Source of the DNA: Clostridiales bacterium
GTDB taxonomy: Bacteria > Bacillota > Clostridia > Christensenellales > CAG-138
Direction: 5' to 3'
Assembly: GCA_012517905.1 (NCBI GenBank)
Contig: JAAYUE010000023.1
Location: forward strand, 1-32,961
Length of the DNA stretch: 32,961 nt
The notes under the pieces are model-generated. The model had not been told where the DNA came from. It made no database searches and saw only the letters and a program-made list of their open reading frames with translations. Position 1 is the first letter of the stretch. Each line of letters starts with the position of its first letter. Below are positions 1 to 7,387 of the stretch, piece after piece. Made by a program: the position numbers and the translations under genes.

Positions 1-66
1 GGTCGAGCGCTTTGCAACCTCGGCGGCGATGGACAGATAGTAAGCCTGTTTTCCGATGCGTTCCAT
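1..66 (-). CDS. Deoxycytidylate (dCMP) deaminase family protein, N-terminal 22 residues only
   Basis: The first 22 codons of a minus-strand gene run off the left edge of the window. The visible N-terminus (MERIGKQAYYLSIAAEVAKR, then S-T) resembles the start of ComEB-type dCMP deaminases, which have a Y-Y-L-x-I-A stretch followed by R-S/G-T-C just before the first domain strands. The start is ATG at 66, with a G-rich AGGGGG sequence about 10 nt upstream. The zinc-binding H/C-A-E and P-C-x-x-C motifs lie outside the window, so the assignment rests on the N-terminal pattern alone. Family members deaminate dCMP to dUMP for thymidylate synthesis. A related cytidine or riboflavin-type deaminase is possible. 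Confidence 0.55.
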   Translation of the reverse strand, partial: MERIGKQAYYLSIAAEVAKRST

Positions 67-143
67 GAATCGATATCCCCCTTTTTCCTATTTTCGCACA
101 ACGGACCGGTCATCGTCAACGCCGCGCCGTGTCTGCCGGGCAT

Positions 144-170
144 AAAAACAGGCGCGGATAAACGCGCCTG
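144..170 (-). terminator. Rho-independent terminator of the MATE gene
   Basis: A perfect 8-bp stem (CAGGCGCG/CGCGCCTG, loop of 6) lies 9 nt past the MATE stop codon. On the minus strand it is followed by TTTTT (144-148). There is no T-run on the plus strand, so it should act only on minus-strand transcripts. Confidence 0.85.
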
Positions 171-178
171 AGAAAAAA

Positions 179-1591
179 CTAAACGGTTGCGGGCGGTTCC
201 GGCGGCAGCATGCGGATACGCCGGCTGTAGACATATCCGAACATCCACAGCGCGACGGCGATGGTGAACACCTCCGCAATCGGGAACGCCCACCACACGG
301 CGGTGACTTCCCCGAACGCGCGGGAGAGTAGCCAAGCGGCGGGAATCAGGATCACGAGCTGGCGCGCAAGGGAGAGATACATGCTGTAGGAGCCCTTTCC
401 GATGGCCTGGAACATGACGGAGCAGTTGATGCTGACCGAGGAGAGCACGAGGCACGAGGGAATGATGGTCAGCGCCGCGCGGCCGATGCGCAGCATCTCC
501 GGCGTCGCGTTGAACAGCCCCAGAATCTGGTCCGGCAGCAGCAGGAACACCGCGGTCATGAGCGCCATCATTACAATGCCCGCAACGAGGGAGATCTTCC
601 AGGTGCGCATGATGCGCTTTCTGTTCTGCGCGCCGTAGTTGAAGGCGATGATGCTCATGCCGGCGTTGGTCATTCCGAGCAGCGGCATGATGGCGATGGA
701 TTGCACGCGGAAATAGACCCCGAAGACGGCGACCGCCGTTTCGGTATAGGCGATGAGGATGCCGTTGAGCAGCAGCGTCATCACCGTTCCGATCGCCTGC
801 AGCACGATGGTCGGCACGCCGACGGCGTAGATATCGCGTACCACCGGCGCGCTGAGGATGAAGTTTTTCACGCGCAGGCGCACGTCGTTTTTCTTGCTGA
901 AGATGACGATAAAGGAGATCAGCATGGCAAGGATCTGCCCGCCGACGGTCGCGATGGCCGCGCCGGCGATGCCGAGCCGCGGGAAACCGAGCAGGCCGAA
1001 GATCAGAATCGGATCGAAGATGATATTGAACACTGCGCCGCAGATCTGAATCAGCATGGCGTAGAGATTTTTGCCCTGGGACTGCATGATCCGTTCGCAG
1101 AAAATCTGTAAAAACAGACCGATCGAATAGGTCGTGATGATAGAAAGATAGCTTGCGCCGTATGCGAGCGTCTCAGGTTCCGCGGTGTACGCCCCGATGA
1201 ACGGGCGCGCGCCGAAGATACCGAAGAGCACGAAGACCACCATGGACAGCAGCATGAGCAGCAATCCATTGCCCGCGGCGCGCTCCGCGTCATCATGTCG
1301 CTTTGCGCCGAGCCGGCGCGAGATGAGCGAGTTGATGCCGACGCCGGTGCCGACCGCGACGGAGATCATGAGCATGAAGATCGGATACGACAGCGAAACG
1401 GCCGTCAGCGCGCTTTCGCCGAGATATGAGACGAAGATGCTGTCCACGATGTTGTAGAGCGCCTGAATGAGCATGGAGAGCGCGAGCGGCGCGCCCATGC
1501 CCAGCAGCAGCCTGCCCTCGGACTGGACCCCCATTTTGTTGACCCGCACCGGGGCGGCGGCATCGAATGTTGTTTCCCTGTATTCTTCCAT
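179..1591 (-). CDS. MATE family multidrug/cation efflux protein
   Basis: This is a 470-residue polytopic membrane protein with about 12 predicted hydrophobic segments in two homologous halves, as in the MATE (multi-antimicrobial extrusion) family. The N-terminal pattern N-K-M-G-x-x-x-x-G-R-L-L-L, followed by P-L-A-L-S-M-L-I-Q-A-L-Y-N-I-V-D, is characteristic of the clostridial branch. Such proteins export drugs or metabolites in exchange for H+ or Na+; the substrate cannot be read from sequence. I chose ATG 1591 because the N-K-M-G motif needs upstream residues and because a good promoter ends 10 nt before it. The start has no Shine-Dalgarno sequence and may be translated from an almost leaderless mRNA. 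The gene is monocistronic, with its own promoter and terminator. Confidence 0.93.
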   Translation of the reverse strand: MEEYRETTFDAAAPVRVNKMGVQSEGRLLLGMGAPLALSMLIQALYNIVDSIFVSYLGESALTAVSLSYPIFMLMISVAVGTGVGINSLISRRLGAKRHDDAERAAGNGLLLMLLSMVVFVLFGIFGARPFIGAYTAEPETLAYGASYLSIITTYSIGLFLQIFCERIMQSQGKNLYAMLIQICGAVFNIIFDPILIFGLLGFPRLGIAGAAIATVGGQILAMLISFIVIFSKKNDVRLRVKNFILSAPVVRDIYAVGVPTIVLQAIGTVMTLLLNGILIAYTETAVAVFGVYFRVQSIAIMPLLGMTNAGMSIIAFNYGAQNRKRIMRTWKISLVAGIVMMALMTAVFLLLPDQILGLFNATPEMLRIGRAALTIIPSCLVLSSVSINCSVMFQAIGKGSYSMYLSLARQLVILIPAAWLLSRAFGEVTAVWWAFPIAEVFTIAVALWMFGYVYSRRIRMLPPEPPATV

Positions 1592-1601
1592 AACGTTAAG
1601 G

Positions 1602-1630
1602 ATTGTAGCATGAATAAAAAATGGTGGCAA
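1602..1630 (-). promoter_or_regulatory. Sigma-A-type promoter of the MATE gene
   Basis: On the minus strand, -35 TTGCCA (1630-1625), a 17-nt spacer and -10 TACAAT (1607-1602) precede the gene. The expected transcription start is near 1593-1595, which leaves a 5' leader of only about 2-4 nt before ATG 1591. Confidence 0.7.
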
Positions 1631-1632
1631 GC

Positions 1633-1660
1633 AAATAAAAATGCACCGCGCGGGCGGTGC
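1633..1660 (-). terminator. Terminator after the SLOG/DUF1273 gene
   Basis: A 7-bp GCACCGC/GCGGTGC stem with a 4-nt loop is followed on the minus strand by ATTTTTATTT. It ends the phospholipase-SLOG transcript and lies just upstream of the MATE promoter. Confidence 0.85.
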
Positions 1661-1696
1661 GGCCGGCGTCCGGCATGGCAGGCGCAGGAGGAATCC

Positions 1697-2218
1697 TCAT
1701 AACAGCATGCGCTCGGCCAGATTGTCCACAAGGATGCTGCTGTCGAGCGCGTAGTTGACGGTGTAGAGCGTGCCGCCGCGCATGCGGCGAAGATACGCGA
1801 TGCAGCGGCCCGCGTGATCGACCAGATACCGGTTTCTGCGCCGCATGGACTCCGGCGAACAGCGCTCGGCCGCGTACCAGACGCTTGCCGCGCCGGAAAG
1901 GATTGCCTCGTAGCGCGCACAGTCGCTTTCGCTCCAGCCCTCGGTCTGGTCACGCCCGGGCAGGGCAAGATGAAGCGACAGGCCGGGGGACTGCGCTTGC
2001 AGCCGCAGCACGGCTTCCGCCGCGAGCGTGTCGAAGCCCTGCGCCCCGCCGACGTAGAATTCGGTCGCGCCGTCGTCCTGCGCGGCGGCTGTCGCACGCT
2101 CGAGCAGGAATATCAGCGTTTGCATTTCCTCCGTGCGCTCGTTTCCGAGCGCGGGCAGGGCGTTCGGCCGATGCCCGGTAAAGCAGCAGCCGACGCTCCG
2201 TTCAAACGGGTCTTGCAT
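1697..2218 (-). CDS. SLOG family (DUF1273/YpsA-like) Rossmann-fold protein
   Basis: A 173-residue protein with the hallmarks of the DUF1273/SLOG superfamily. An F-T-G-H-R-P motif sits at residues 13-18, and a G-G-A-Q-G-F-D-T-L-A-A-E stretch at 57-68 is the predicted nucleotide-ligand loop. A later L-P-G-R-D-Q-T segment precedes the W-Y-A-A strand. SLOG domains are thought to bind nucleotides or derivatives; the specific role here is unknown. The start is ATG 2218, preceded by GGAGG with 4-5 nt spacing, and it lies inside the last codons of the upstream gene (17-nt overlap), so translation is probably coupled. Longer in-frame starts up to 2338 exist but lie within the neighbour and lack homology. 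Confidence 0.82.
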   Translation of the reverse strand: MQDPFERSVGCCFTGHRPNALPALGNERTEEMQTLIFLLERATAAAQDDGATEFYVGGAQGFDTLAAEAVLRLQAQSPGLSLHLALPGRDQTEGWSESDCARYEAILSGAASVWYAAERCSPESMRRRNRYLVDHAGRCIAYLRRMRGGTLYTVNYALDSSILVDNLAERMLL

Positions 2219-3074
2219 CCATCCTCCGTGCGCCGATAAGTGCCAGCGCGGCCCGATCGTCCCCGCTCTCCATAGCGTCCAGCGCGGCGTTGAGCACGGC
2301 GGGCGCTTCCGCGCAGGCGCGTTCGAACAGCTCGACAAACGATTCCGTACGCTGGGTTTCTTCGTCCCAGGGGGCGCGCCAGGCGGCGTGGTTCAGATTC
2401 AGCCGGTCATCCGGGTCGGGATGACGCGAAACGAGGTATCCCGTCAGCTTTCCGGGAATGTTCAGCAGACGCTCCAGCCCGCCGAAGAAACGCAGTTTGC
2501 GGTTGTTGGGGTCGTAAGAAACCGAGTTGACGGTGATCCATTTGCGATAGCTGCGGGCGAACGCGCCGCCGATGTCCAGAGAAAACAATCGTTTCGCCAG
2601 CGCCGCATGCAGCGCGTCCAATTCCTTCAGGCGGGCCGTGCGGTAAAAATGCCGCGGCTTTTGCGGCACGCCGGCATAACGAAACCGCTCGGTCATCATC
2701 AAATCCATCTGGATTTCGGCGGGCGTGTGCTTCGCGCCGAAAAACCGCGCCTCGATGTAGGGGTGCGCGGTGGTATCCAGCAGGAAGTGGCACAGAAAGC
2801 CGAGCGTGTAGGCGCGCATTGCGTCGCTTTTTGCGGCGAGCGGGAAAAGAGCGGCAAAGAGCGCGCGCGCGTCCAGCGCATGCAGGCGGTTTGCGACGTC
2901 CACGCGGCAGGGCGAAAAGAGCGGCTTTGGCATCGCGTCCCCGAAAAACGGGTCGGGCCCCATGGTGCCGATCAAAAATGCGCCACGGTGCGCCGCGACC
3001 AGCGCGGCGACGGCTTCGTTCGATTGTTTCAGCGCGGTCAGACCGACCAGCGCATGTGTAAAATTATACGGCAT
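2202..3074 (-). CDS. Zinc-dependent phospholipase C-like protein (PF00882 family)
   Basis: A 290-residue protein that begins M-P-Y-N-F-T-H-A, the usual cytoplasmic-type start of bacterial zinc-dependent PLC-like proteins; there is no signal peptide. Probable metal ligands are H7, D41 in G-P-D-P-F-F, and H96, D100 and H104 in the segment C-H-F-L-L-D-x-x-A-H-P. The family relates to clostridial alpha-toxin N-domains, but housekeeping members like this one have no proven substrate. A second possible start, two codons upstream at 3080, directly abuts the -10 box and would lie before the expected transcription start, so I prefer 3074. The gene overlaps and precedes the SLOG gene, and the two form one transcription unit. 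Confidence 0.82.
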   Translation of the reverse strand: MPYNFTHALVGLTALKQSNEAVAALVAAHRGAFLIGTMGPDPFFGDAMPKPLFSPCRVDVANRLHALDARALFAALFPLAAKSDAMRAYTLGFLCHFLLDTTAHPYIEARFFGAKHTPAEIQMDLMMTERFRYAGVPQKPRHFYRTARLKELDALHAALAKRLFSLDIGGAFARSYRKWITVNSVSYDPNNRKLRFFGGLERLLNIPGKLTGYLVSRHPDPDDRLNLNHAAWRAPWDEETQRTESFVELFERACAEAPAVLNAALDAMESGDDRAALALIGARRMDARPV

Positions 3075-3080
3075 GCTCAT

Positions 3081-3110
3081 ATTATACGATCGTCCGCCGC
3101 CGCGCTTCAA
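3081..3110 (-). promoter_or_regulatory. Promoter of the phospholipase-SLOG operon (predicted leaderless)
   Basis: On the minus strand, -35 TTGAAG (3110-3105), an 18-nt spacer and a perfect -10 TATAAT (3086-3081) are present. The -10 box ends 6 nt before ATG 3074, so transcription should begin at or next to the start codon. No Shine-Dalgarno sequence is present. Confidence 0.65.
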
Positions 3111-3183
3111 CCCCTTGAACGAAAAAACAATTCAGATCAGTTTGCGCACGCGCAATAACGGAGTTGCACGGAGGAGATTTCAT

Positions 3184-3384
3184 ATGGCGGCGCACAAATC
3201 CATGTTTTGCAAATTTGAACTTAGCGCAAACCCGATTCGCTCGCTGTGCGCGAAAATCCGCTTCAAACAGCCGGTTTCGGTCGCGGAAAACCCGCGCGGC
3301 GCGGCAGTTTGCCGCGCGCCGGGCAGGGCGGCGCCCGCTTCGCGCGCGCGACACAGTCATGAATTTTTTCCAACAAAAACGTAG
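3184..3384 (+). CDS. Possible small ORF, 66 residues, unknown function
   Basis: The 397-nt interval between the divergent phospholipase and amidase-like genes holds one ORF with a good ribosome-binding site: GGAGGAG at 3170-3176, then ATG 3184. The product starts MAAHKSMFCKFELSANPIRS. It is basic, with many R, A, P and K residues and three cysteines, and shows no membrane segment or family I recognise. I see no clear promoter. The C-terminal half looks like translated GC-rich sequence of low complexity, so this may not be a real gene. Confidence 0.25.
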   Translation: MAAHKSMFCKFELSANPIRSLCAKIRFKQPVSVAENPRGAAVCRAPGRAAPASRARHSHEFFPTKT

Positions 3385-3471
3385 AAAATTTGAAAATCTT
3401 GCGTTTACCTATGGTACATTTCAAGAAGAGCGTGTTACAATACCAATGATAGCACGATTGAGGTGGAGAGC

Positions 3472-4347
3472 ATGAAAAAGATCGTAAAGCGCAGGAGAAC
3501 TTTTCGAATCAACAATCCGCTCGCATTCGGTATTCTATGCGCTATGATCCTGATTTTGCTCGCCGGCGTGACCTACGCGCTCGTCGCGGGCGTCATTTCT
3601 CCCGCAATCGTGAATTATCAAATCGCAAACGCAACGCCGACGCCGTCTCCGACGGTTGCGCCCGTCACCGCGACGCCGTCGCCGACGATTGATCCCGCGC
3701 TTCCGACCCCGTCGCCGACACTCGAGCCCGGCGCAACGCCGACGCCGACCGCCGAACCGGCGGGCGCGCTGGAAGGGCATATCATCGGCATCGATCCCGC
3801 GCGCGGGTACAGCTCGCAGATTCGCGGCGTTTCGACGAAAGTTTATGCAAACCGGCTCAACTACGCCGTTGCCACGCTGGTCAAGGAAAAGCTGGAAGCC
3901 GAAGGCGCGACGGTCGTGTTCACGCTTTCGAGCGTGAAGGACGACAAAACCTCGGCCGAGCGCGTCAAAGTCCTCAACGACGGCAATGTCGAGATCGCGG
4001 TCCGCATCGAGTGCAATTCCGTCGGCTCCTCGGATACGCGCGGCGCGATGGCTTGGGTGCCGGAAAAGCACGACAAGAAAGCGGAGTGCGACAAGCTCGC
4101 GTCCGCAGTGCTCAACGCCTATGTCAGCGCGACGAAGCTGCCGCTTCGCACGATCAACGATACGTCGATCATCGACAAGTCCGACGAGACCTTCCTGAAC
4201 AACACGAACGCGCCGGTATTCACGCTGTTCCTGGGACACATCAGCAACGCCACCGAGGACAAGGCGATCAACGACGCCGATTTTCAGCAGACCATGGCGC
4301 AGGGGATCGTAACCGGTATTTTAAGATATCTCGGGGTCAACGAATAG
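3472..4347 (+). CDS. Membrane-anchored amidase_3-like protein, predicted catalytically inactive
   Basis: A 291-residue protein with a basic N-terminus, one membrane segment (about residues 18-42), a T-P-S-P-rich linker (about 52-98) and a domain (about 103-290) with the outline of N-acetylmuramoyl-L-alanine amidase (Amidase_3). Matching landmarks are I-I-G-I-D-P near the start, N-x-L-N-Y-A-V-A, C-N-S at 181-183 and H-I-S-N near the end. The zinc and catalytic residues appear lost: the first His of D-P-G-H-G is R111 (D-P-A-R-G), the Glu ligand aligns with A126, the S-x-H-x-N His is E180, and the C-terminal catalytic Glu is F253. A structural or peptidoglycan-binding role is likely. Start ATG 3472 has AGGTGG 6-10 nt upstream. 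A TACAAT box at 3435-3440 may be its -10 element. Confidence 0.75.
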   Translation: MKKIVKRRRTFRINNPLAFGILCAMILILLAGVTYALVAGVISPAIVNYQIANATPTPSPTVAPVTATPSPTIDPALPTPSPTLEPGATPTPTAEPAGALEGHIIGIDPARGYSSQIRGVSTKVYANRLNYAVATLVKEKLEAEGATVVFTLSSVKDDKTSAERVKVLNDGNVEIAVRIECNSVGSSDTRGAMAWVPEKHDKKAECDKLASAVLNAYVSATKLPLRTINDTSIIDKSDETFLNNTNAPVFTLFLGHISNATEDKAINDADFQQTMAQGIVTGILRYLGVNE

Positions 4348-4362
4348 TTTTCAGACAAAGCA

Positions 4363-4390
4363 AACCGCCTCTCAAAGGCGGTTCTTTTTT
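4363..4390 (+). terminator. Terminator after the amidase-like gene
   Basis: An 8-bp stem AACCGCCT/AGGCGGTT with a 5-nt loop is followed by CTTTTTT. It separates this gene from the rnf operon. Confidence 0.9.
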
Positions 4391-4462
4391 CGGTTTAGCG
4401 TGCAATGTTCGTAAAAATGCCGTCGTTTTTCACGATAATCTTCGTTTTTCGGGGAATCGATC

Positions 4463-4491
4463 TGTACAATTCCCATACAATTTCGTATACT
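4463..4491 (+). promoter_or_regulatory. Candidate promoter of the rnf operon
   Basis: TGTACA (4463-4468), a 17-nt spacer and TATACT (4486-4491) form a plausible sigma-A promoter. Two further -10-like TACAAT hexamers (4465-4470 and 4476-4481) lie just upstream, so the exact start could differ. It is the only promoter-like region before rnfC. Confidence 0.5.
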
Positions 4492-4506
4492 AAAGTTTGG
4501 CAATTG

Positions 4507-4530
4507 GGCGTAGCAGACTGTCGCTACGCC
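4507..4530 (+). promoter_or_regulatory. Stem-loop in the rnf 5' leader
   Basis: A perfect 8-bp stem GGCGTAGC/GCTACGCC with an 8-nt loop lies between the predicted transcription start and the rnfC ribosome-binding site. No T-run follows, so it is not a terminator. It might stabilise the mRNA or bind a regulator. Confidence 0.4.
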
Positions 4531-4557
4531 TGAAATATGTAAGGCAGGTGGATTGGA

Positions 4558-5874
4558 TTGAGGAAATCGTTTCGGGGCGGCGTACACCCGCTTCGCCACA
4601 TCGGCGAAGGGAAACCGCTGGCTCAGAACAAACCCGTGCGCGCCGTCTCGCCGGACGTCGTCGTGATTCCCGTCGGAATGCATCTCGGCGCGCCGAGCGA
4701 GCCCTGTGTGGAAAAAGGGAAGCGGGTAAAACTCGGCGAGCTGATCGCAAAGCCGGTCGGCGGGCTGGGGTTGCCGGTGCACGCGAGCGTCTCCGGTGAG
4801 GTGCTCTTCGTCGAAGAACGGCAGATGCTCAGAAGCAGGCCGGAGCTCTGCATCGGCATTCAAAACGACCATCTCGACGAATGGGTGGAACTCGCGCCGC
4901 TGGATGCGGCGCGCGCAAGTGCGGCCGAAATCATCGCCGCCGTGAAAAACGCTGGCATCTGCGGCATGGGCGGCGCGGCGTTTCCGACGCATGTCAAGCT
5001 CTCGATTCCGGAAGGCAAGCAGGCGGATACGGTGATCTTAAACGGCGCGGAGTGCGAGCCGTATCTGACCGCCGACCACCGGCTGATGCTGGAAAGTCCC
5101 GAGCGGATCGTCGCCGGATTGAAGCTCATCCTCCGCGCGACGGGCGTGAAGAAAGGCGTCATCGCCGTCGAGAAAAACAAGCCGGATGCGATTGTGTCCA
5201 TGCAGCAGGCGGCGGCGGGCGAAAGCGACGTCGAGGTGCTGCCGCTCAAAACGAAATATCCGCAGGGCTCGGAAAAGCAACTGATCGCCGTCGTGACCGG
5301 TCGCGAGGTGCCGCGCGGCAAACTGCCGATCGACGCGGGCGCGCTGGTGTTCAACGTCAGCACCGCCGCGGCGATCTACGACGCCGTCGCGCTCGGAAAA
5401 CCGCTTGTGGAGCGCAACACGACCGTAACGGGCTGCGTCGCCCAGCCGGACAACCTGCGCCTGCGCGTCGGAACGCGCTACGAGGACGCGATCGCCGCCT
5501 GCGGCGGACTGCTCGAAGGCGCGAGCAAGGTGTTCGCGGGCGGCCCCATGACGGGCCTCTGCGCCGCCGATCTCGAGGCGACCGCCACAAAGGCGACAAA
5601 CGGCATTGTCGTGTTCGACGAAAAGCAGGCGAAGGCCGTCGTCGAATCCGCCTGCATCCGCTGCACGCGCTGCGTGACGGTTTGCCCCATCGGGCTGCAT
5701 CCGTATCTGATGCGCACGGATCTTGATCGGCACGACCTTGAGAGCGCAAAACAGCACGGGCTGCTGGACTGCGTCCTCTGCGGCGCGTGCTCATATATCT
5801 GCCCCGCGCGGCGGTATCTTTCCTCGAGCTTCAAGGCGGCGAGGGAAGAGCTGGCCGCAAAGGCGAGGAGGTGA
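4558..5874 (+). CDS. rnfC: Rnf complex subunit RnfC (NADH-binding, two [4Fe-4S])
   Basis: A 438-residue soluble subunit of the ion-translocating ferredoxin:NAD+ oxidoreductase. It begins with the family's F-R-G-G-V-H-P signature at residues 5-11. It has the G-x-G-G-A-A-F-P-T-H-V-K nucleotide/FMN-site loop (about 136-147), a SLBB-like middle domain, and two ferredoxin motifs with cysteines 366/369/372/376 and 405/408/411/415. Known RnfC proteins transfer electrons to NAD+ on the cytoplasmic side. The start is TTG 4558, with AGGTGG 6 nt upstream; no ATG fits the conserved N-terminus. It is the first gene of the operon and ends inside the rnfD ribosome-binding site. Confidence 0.96.
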   Translation: MRKSFRGGVHPLRHIGEGKPLAQNKPVRAVSPDVVVIPVGMHLGAPSEPCVEKGKRVKLGELIAKPVGGLGLPVHASVSGEVLFVEERQMLRSRPELCIGIQNDHLDEWVELAPLDAARASAAEIIAAVKNAGICGMGGAAFPTHVKLSIPEGKQADTVILNGAECEPYLTADHRLMLESPERIVAGLKLILRATGVKKGVIAVEKNKPDAIVSMQQAAAGESDVEVLPLKTKYPQGSEKQLIAVVTGREVPRGKLPIDAGALVFNVSTAAAIYDAVALGKPLVERNTTVTGCVAQPDNLRLRVGTRYEDAIAACGGLLEGASKVFAGGPMTGLCAADLEATATKATNGIVVFDEKQAKAVVESACIRCTRCVTVCPIGLHPYLMRTDLDRHDLESAKQHGLLDCVLCGACSYICPARRYLSSSFKAAREELAAKARR

Positions 5875-5879
5875 CGGAT

Positions 5880-6839
5880 ATGGAAACGAAGAAGCGTTTC
5901 GCGGTGTCTCCTGCGCCGCATATCTTTGCAAAGGATACGACCGCGGTGCTGATGCTGGACGTCGTCGCCGCGCTGATGCCGACCGTCGCCGCGGGCATCT
6001 GGCTCTTTGGCTGGAGCGCCGCGCGCGTCGTGCTCATCTGCGTCGCGTCCTCCGTTGGGTTTGAATTCCTCTGGGAAGTGCTGTTCAAAAAGCCCATCAC
6101 GATCAACGACCTCTCCGCCGTGGTCACCGGCATCATCCTTGCGATGAACATGCCCTCGACCGCGCCGTGGTGGATGCTGATCGTCGGCAGCGCGGTTGCG
6201 ATTCTGCTCGTCAAGCAGCTCTTCGGCGGCATCGGCGACAACTTCGTCAACCCCGCCATCGCCGCGCGCGCGGTGCTGCTAGCCAGCTGGCCGGCGCTTA
6301 TGAGCGGAAGCGCGTATGTCGCGCCGTTCGACGCGGTTTCGAGCGCGACGCCGCTTGCGATGTTCGGCCAGACGGCGGAGGCGGTTTCGAGCGCGACCGT
6401 CGCGCTGCCGACCACGCTGGACCTCTTCATCGGGCGCATCCCCGGCTGCATCGGCGAGGTGAGCAAGATCGCCATACTGATCGGACTTGCCTATCTGTTG
6501 ATTCGAAAGACGGTCACCTGGCACATCCCCGTGACCATGATCGCATCGTTCATGCTCTTTACGTGGATCTTCGGCAGCGACCCGCTGCAGGGGGTGTTGA
6601 TCGGCAGCGTGCTCTTCGGCGCGGTGTTTATGGCGACGGACTATGTCACCTGCCCCATGACGAACGTCGGCAAGATGATATTCGCGGCGGGCGCGGGGCT
6701 TATGATCGCGCTCATCCGCGCATACGGCGGGTATCCCGAAGGGACGACTTACGCCATATTGATCATGAACGTGCTTACGCCGCTCATCGATCGCATGACG
6801 CGCAGCAGGATTTACGGGGAGGTGAAGGCTCGTGCGTAA
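5880..6839 (+). CDS. rnfD: Rnf complex membrane subunit RnfD
   Basis: A 319-residue integral membrane subunit with about nine or ten hydrophobic helices, starting S-P-A-P-H-I after a short charged N-terminus. The D-A-V-S-S-A-T-P-L segment contains Thr157 at the position that carries covalently bound FMN in RnfD and NqrB proteins; ApbE attaches this flavin, and no apbE gene is in the window. ATG 5880 is preceded by AGGAGGTGA, which overlaps the rnfC stop codon. Its last 8 nt overlap rnfG. It works with RnfG, E and A in the membrane to couple electron flow to Na+ or H+ export. Confidence 0.95.
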   Translation: METKKRFAVSPAPHIFAKDTTAVLMLDVVAALMPTVAAGIWLFGWSAARVVLICVASSVGFEFLWEVLFKKPITINDLSAVVTGIILAMNMPSTAPWWMLIVGSAVAILLVKQLFGGIGDNFVNPAIAARAVLLASWPALMSGSAYVAPFDAVSSATPLAMFGQTAEAVSSATVALPTTLDLFIGRIPGCIGEVSKIAILIGLAYLLIRKTVTWHIPVTMIASFMLFTWIFGSDPLQGVLIGSVLFGAVFMATDYVTCPMTNVGKMIFAAGAGLMIALIRAYGGYPEGTTYAILIMNVLTPLIDRMTRSRIYGEVKARA

Positions 6840-7383
6840 GACACTCATCCTTGGCCTGAAGCTCTTTGCCATCGCGGCCGTGGCCGGGCTTGCGCTGGGG
6901 CTGACCAACATGGTCACATCCTCGGCGATTGCGCAGCAGCAGGAGCAGGCGGCCCAGGCGGCGCGCCGCGCCGTGCTGCCCGCAGCGCAGAAGTTCACCG
7001 AAGTAGCCGCGCCGGAAGGCCTCAAGGACGCTTTTGCGGGCTATGACGCAGGCGGCGCGCTCGTCGGCAGGACCGGAACCATCATCGGAAAAGGATACGG
7101 CGGCGAAATCGAGATCACCGTCGGCATCGACAACGCCGGCGTGGTCACGGGCGTGTCGATCGGCGGTTCGAACTTTTCGGAGACCGCGGGTCTTGGCGCG
7201 CGGGCAAAAGAAGCCTGGTTTGGCGCGCAGTACATCGGCGAAAGCGCGCCCATCTCGCTGAAAAAGGACGGCGGCGATATCGACGCGATCACCTCGGCGA
7301 CCATCACGTCCCGCGCGGTGACCAAGTCGGTCAACGCCGCGGTGCTTGCGCTGGGCGGCCTCACGCCGCCGACGGAGGGATAA
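6832..7383 (+). CDS. rnfG: Rnf complex FMN-binding subunit RnfG
   Basis: A 183-residue protein with one N-terminal membrane segment and an extracytoplasmic FMN-binding domain. The segment D-A-I-T-S-A-T (151-157) followed by I-T-S matches the ApbE flavinylation motif, with Thr157 the predicted attachment residue; the usual Gly of S-G-A-T is Ser here. The start is GTG 6832, preceded by GGGGAGGTGA, and it overlaps the end of rnfD by 8 nt. G-x-S-F/N-S-E-T-x-G-L-G-A is also typical of the family. Confidence 0.95.
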   Translation: MRKTLILGLKLFAIAAVAGLALGLTNMVTSSAIAQQQEQAAQAARRAVLPAAQKFTEVAAPEGLKDAFAGYDAGGALVGRTGTIIGKGYGGEIEITVGIDNAGVVTGVSIGGSNFSETAGLGARAKEAWFGAQYIGESAPISLKKDGGDIDAITSATITSRAVTKSVNAAVLALGGLTPPTEG

Positions 7384-7387
7384 CACT

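Noticed and set aside
3301-3355. Short GC-rich inverted segments (gccgcgcgcc and similar)
   Set aside because: They are simple GC-alternating sequence without a defined stem-loop, T-run or repeat elsewhere.
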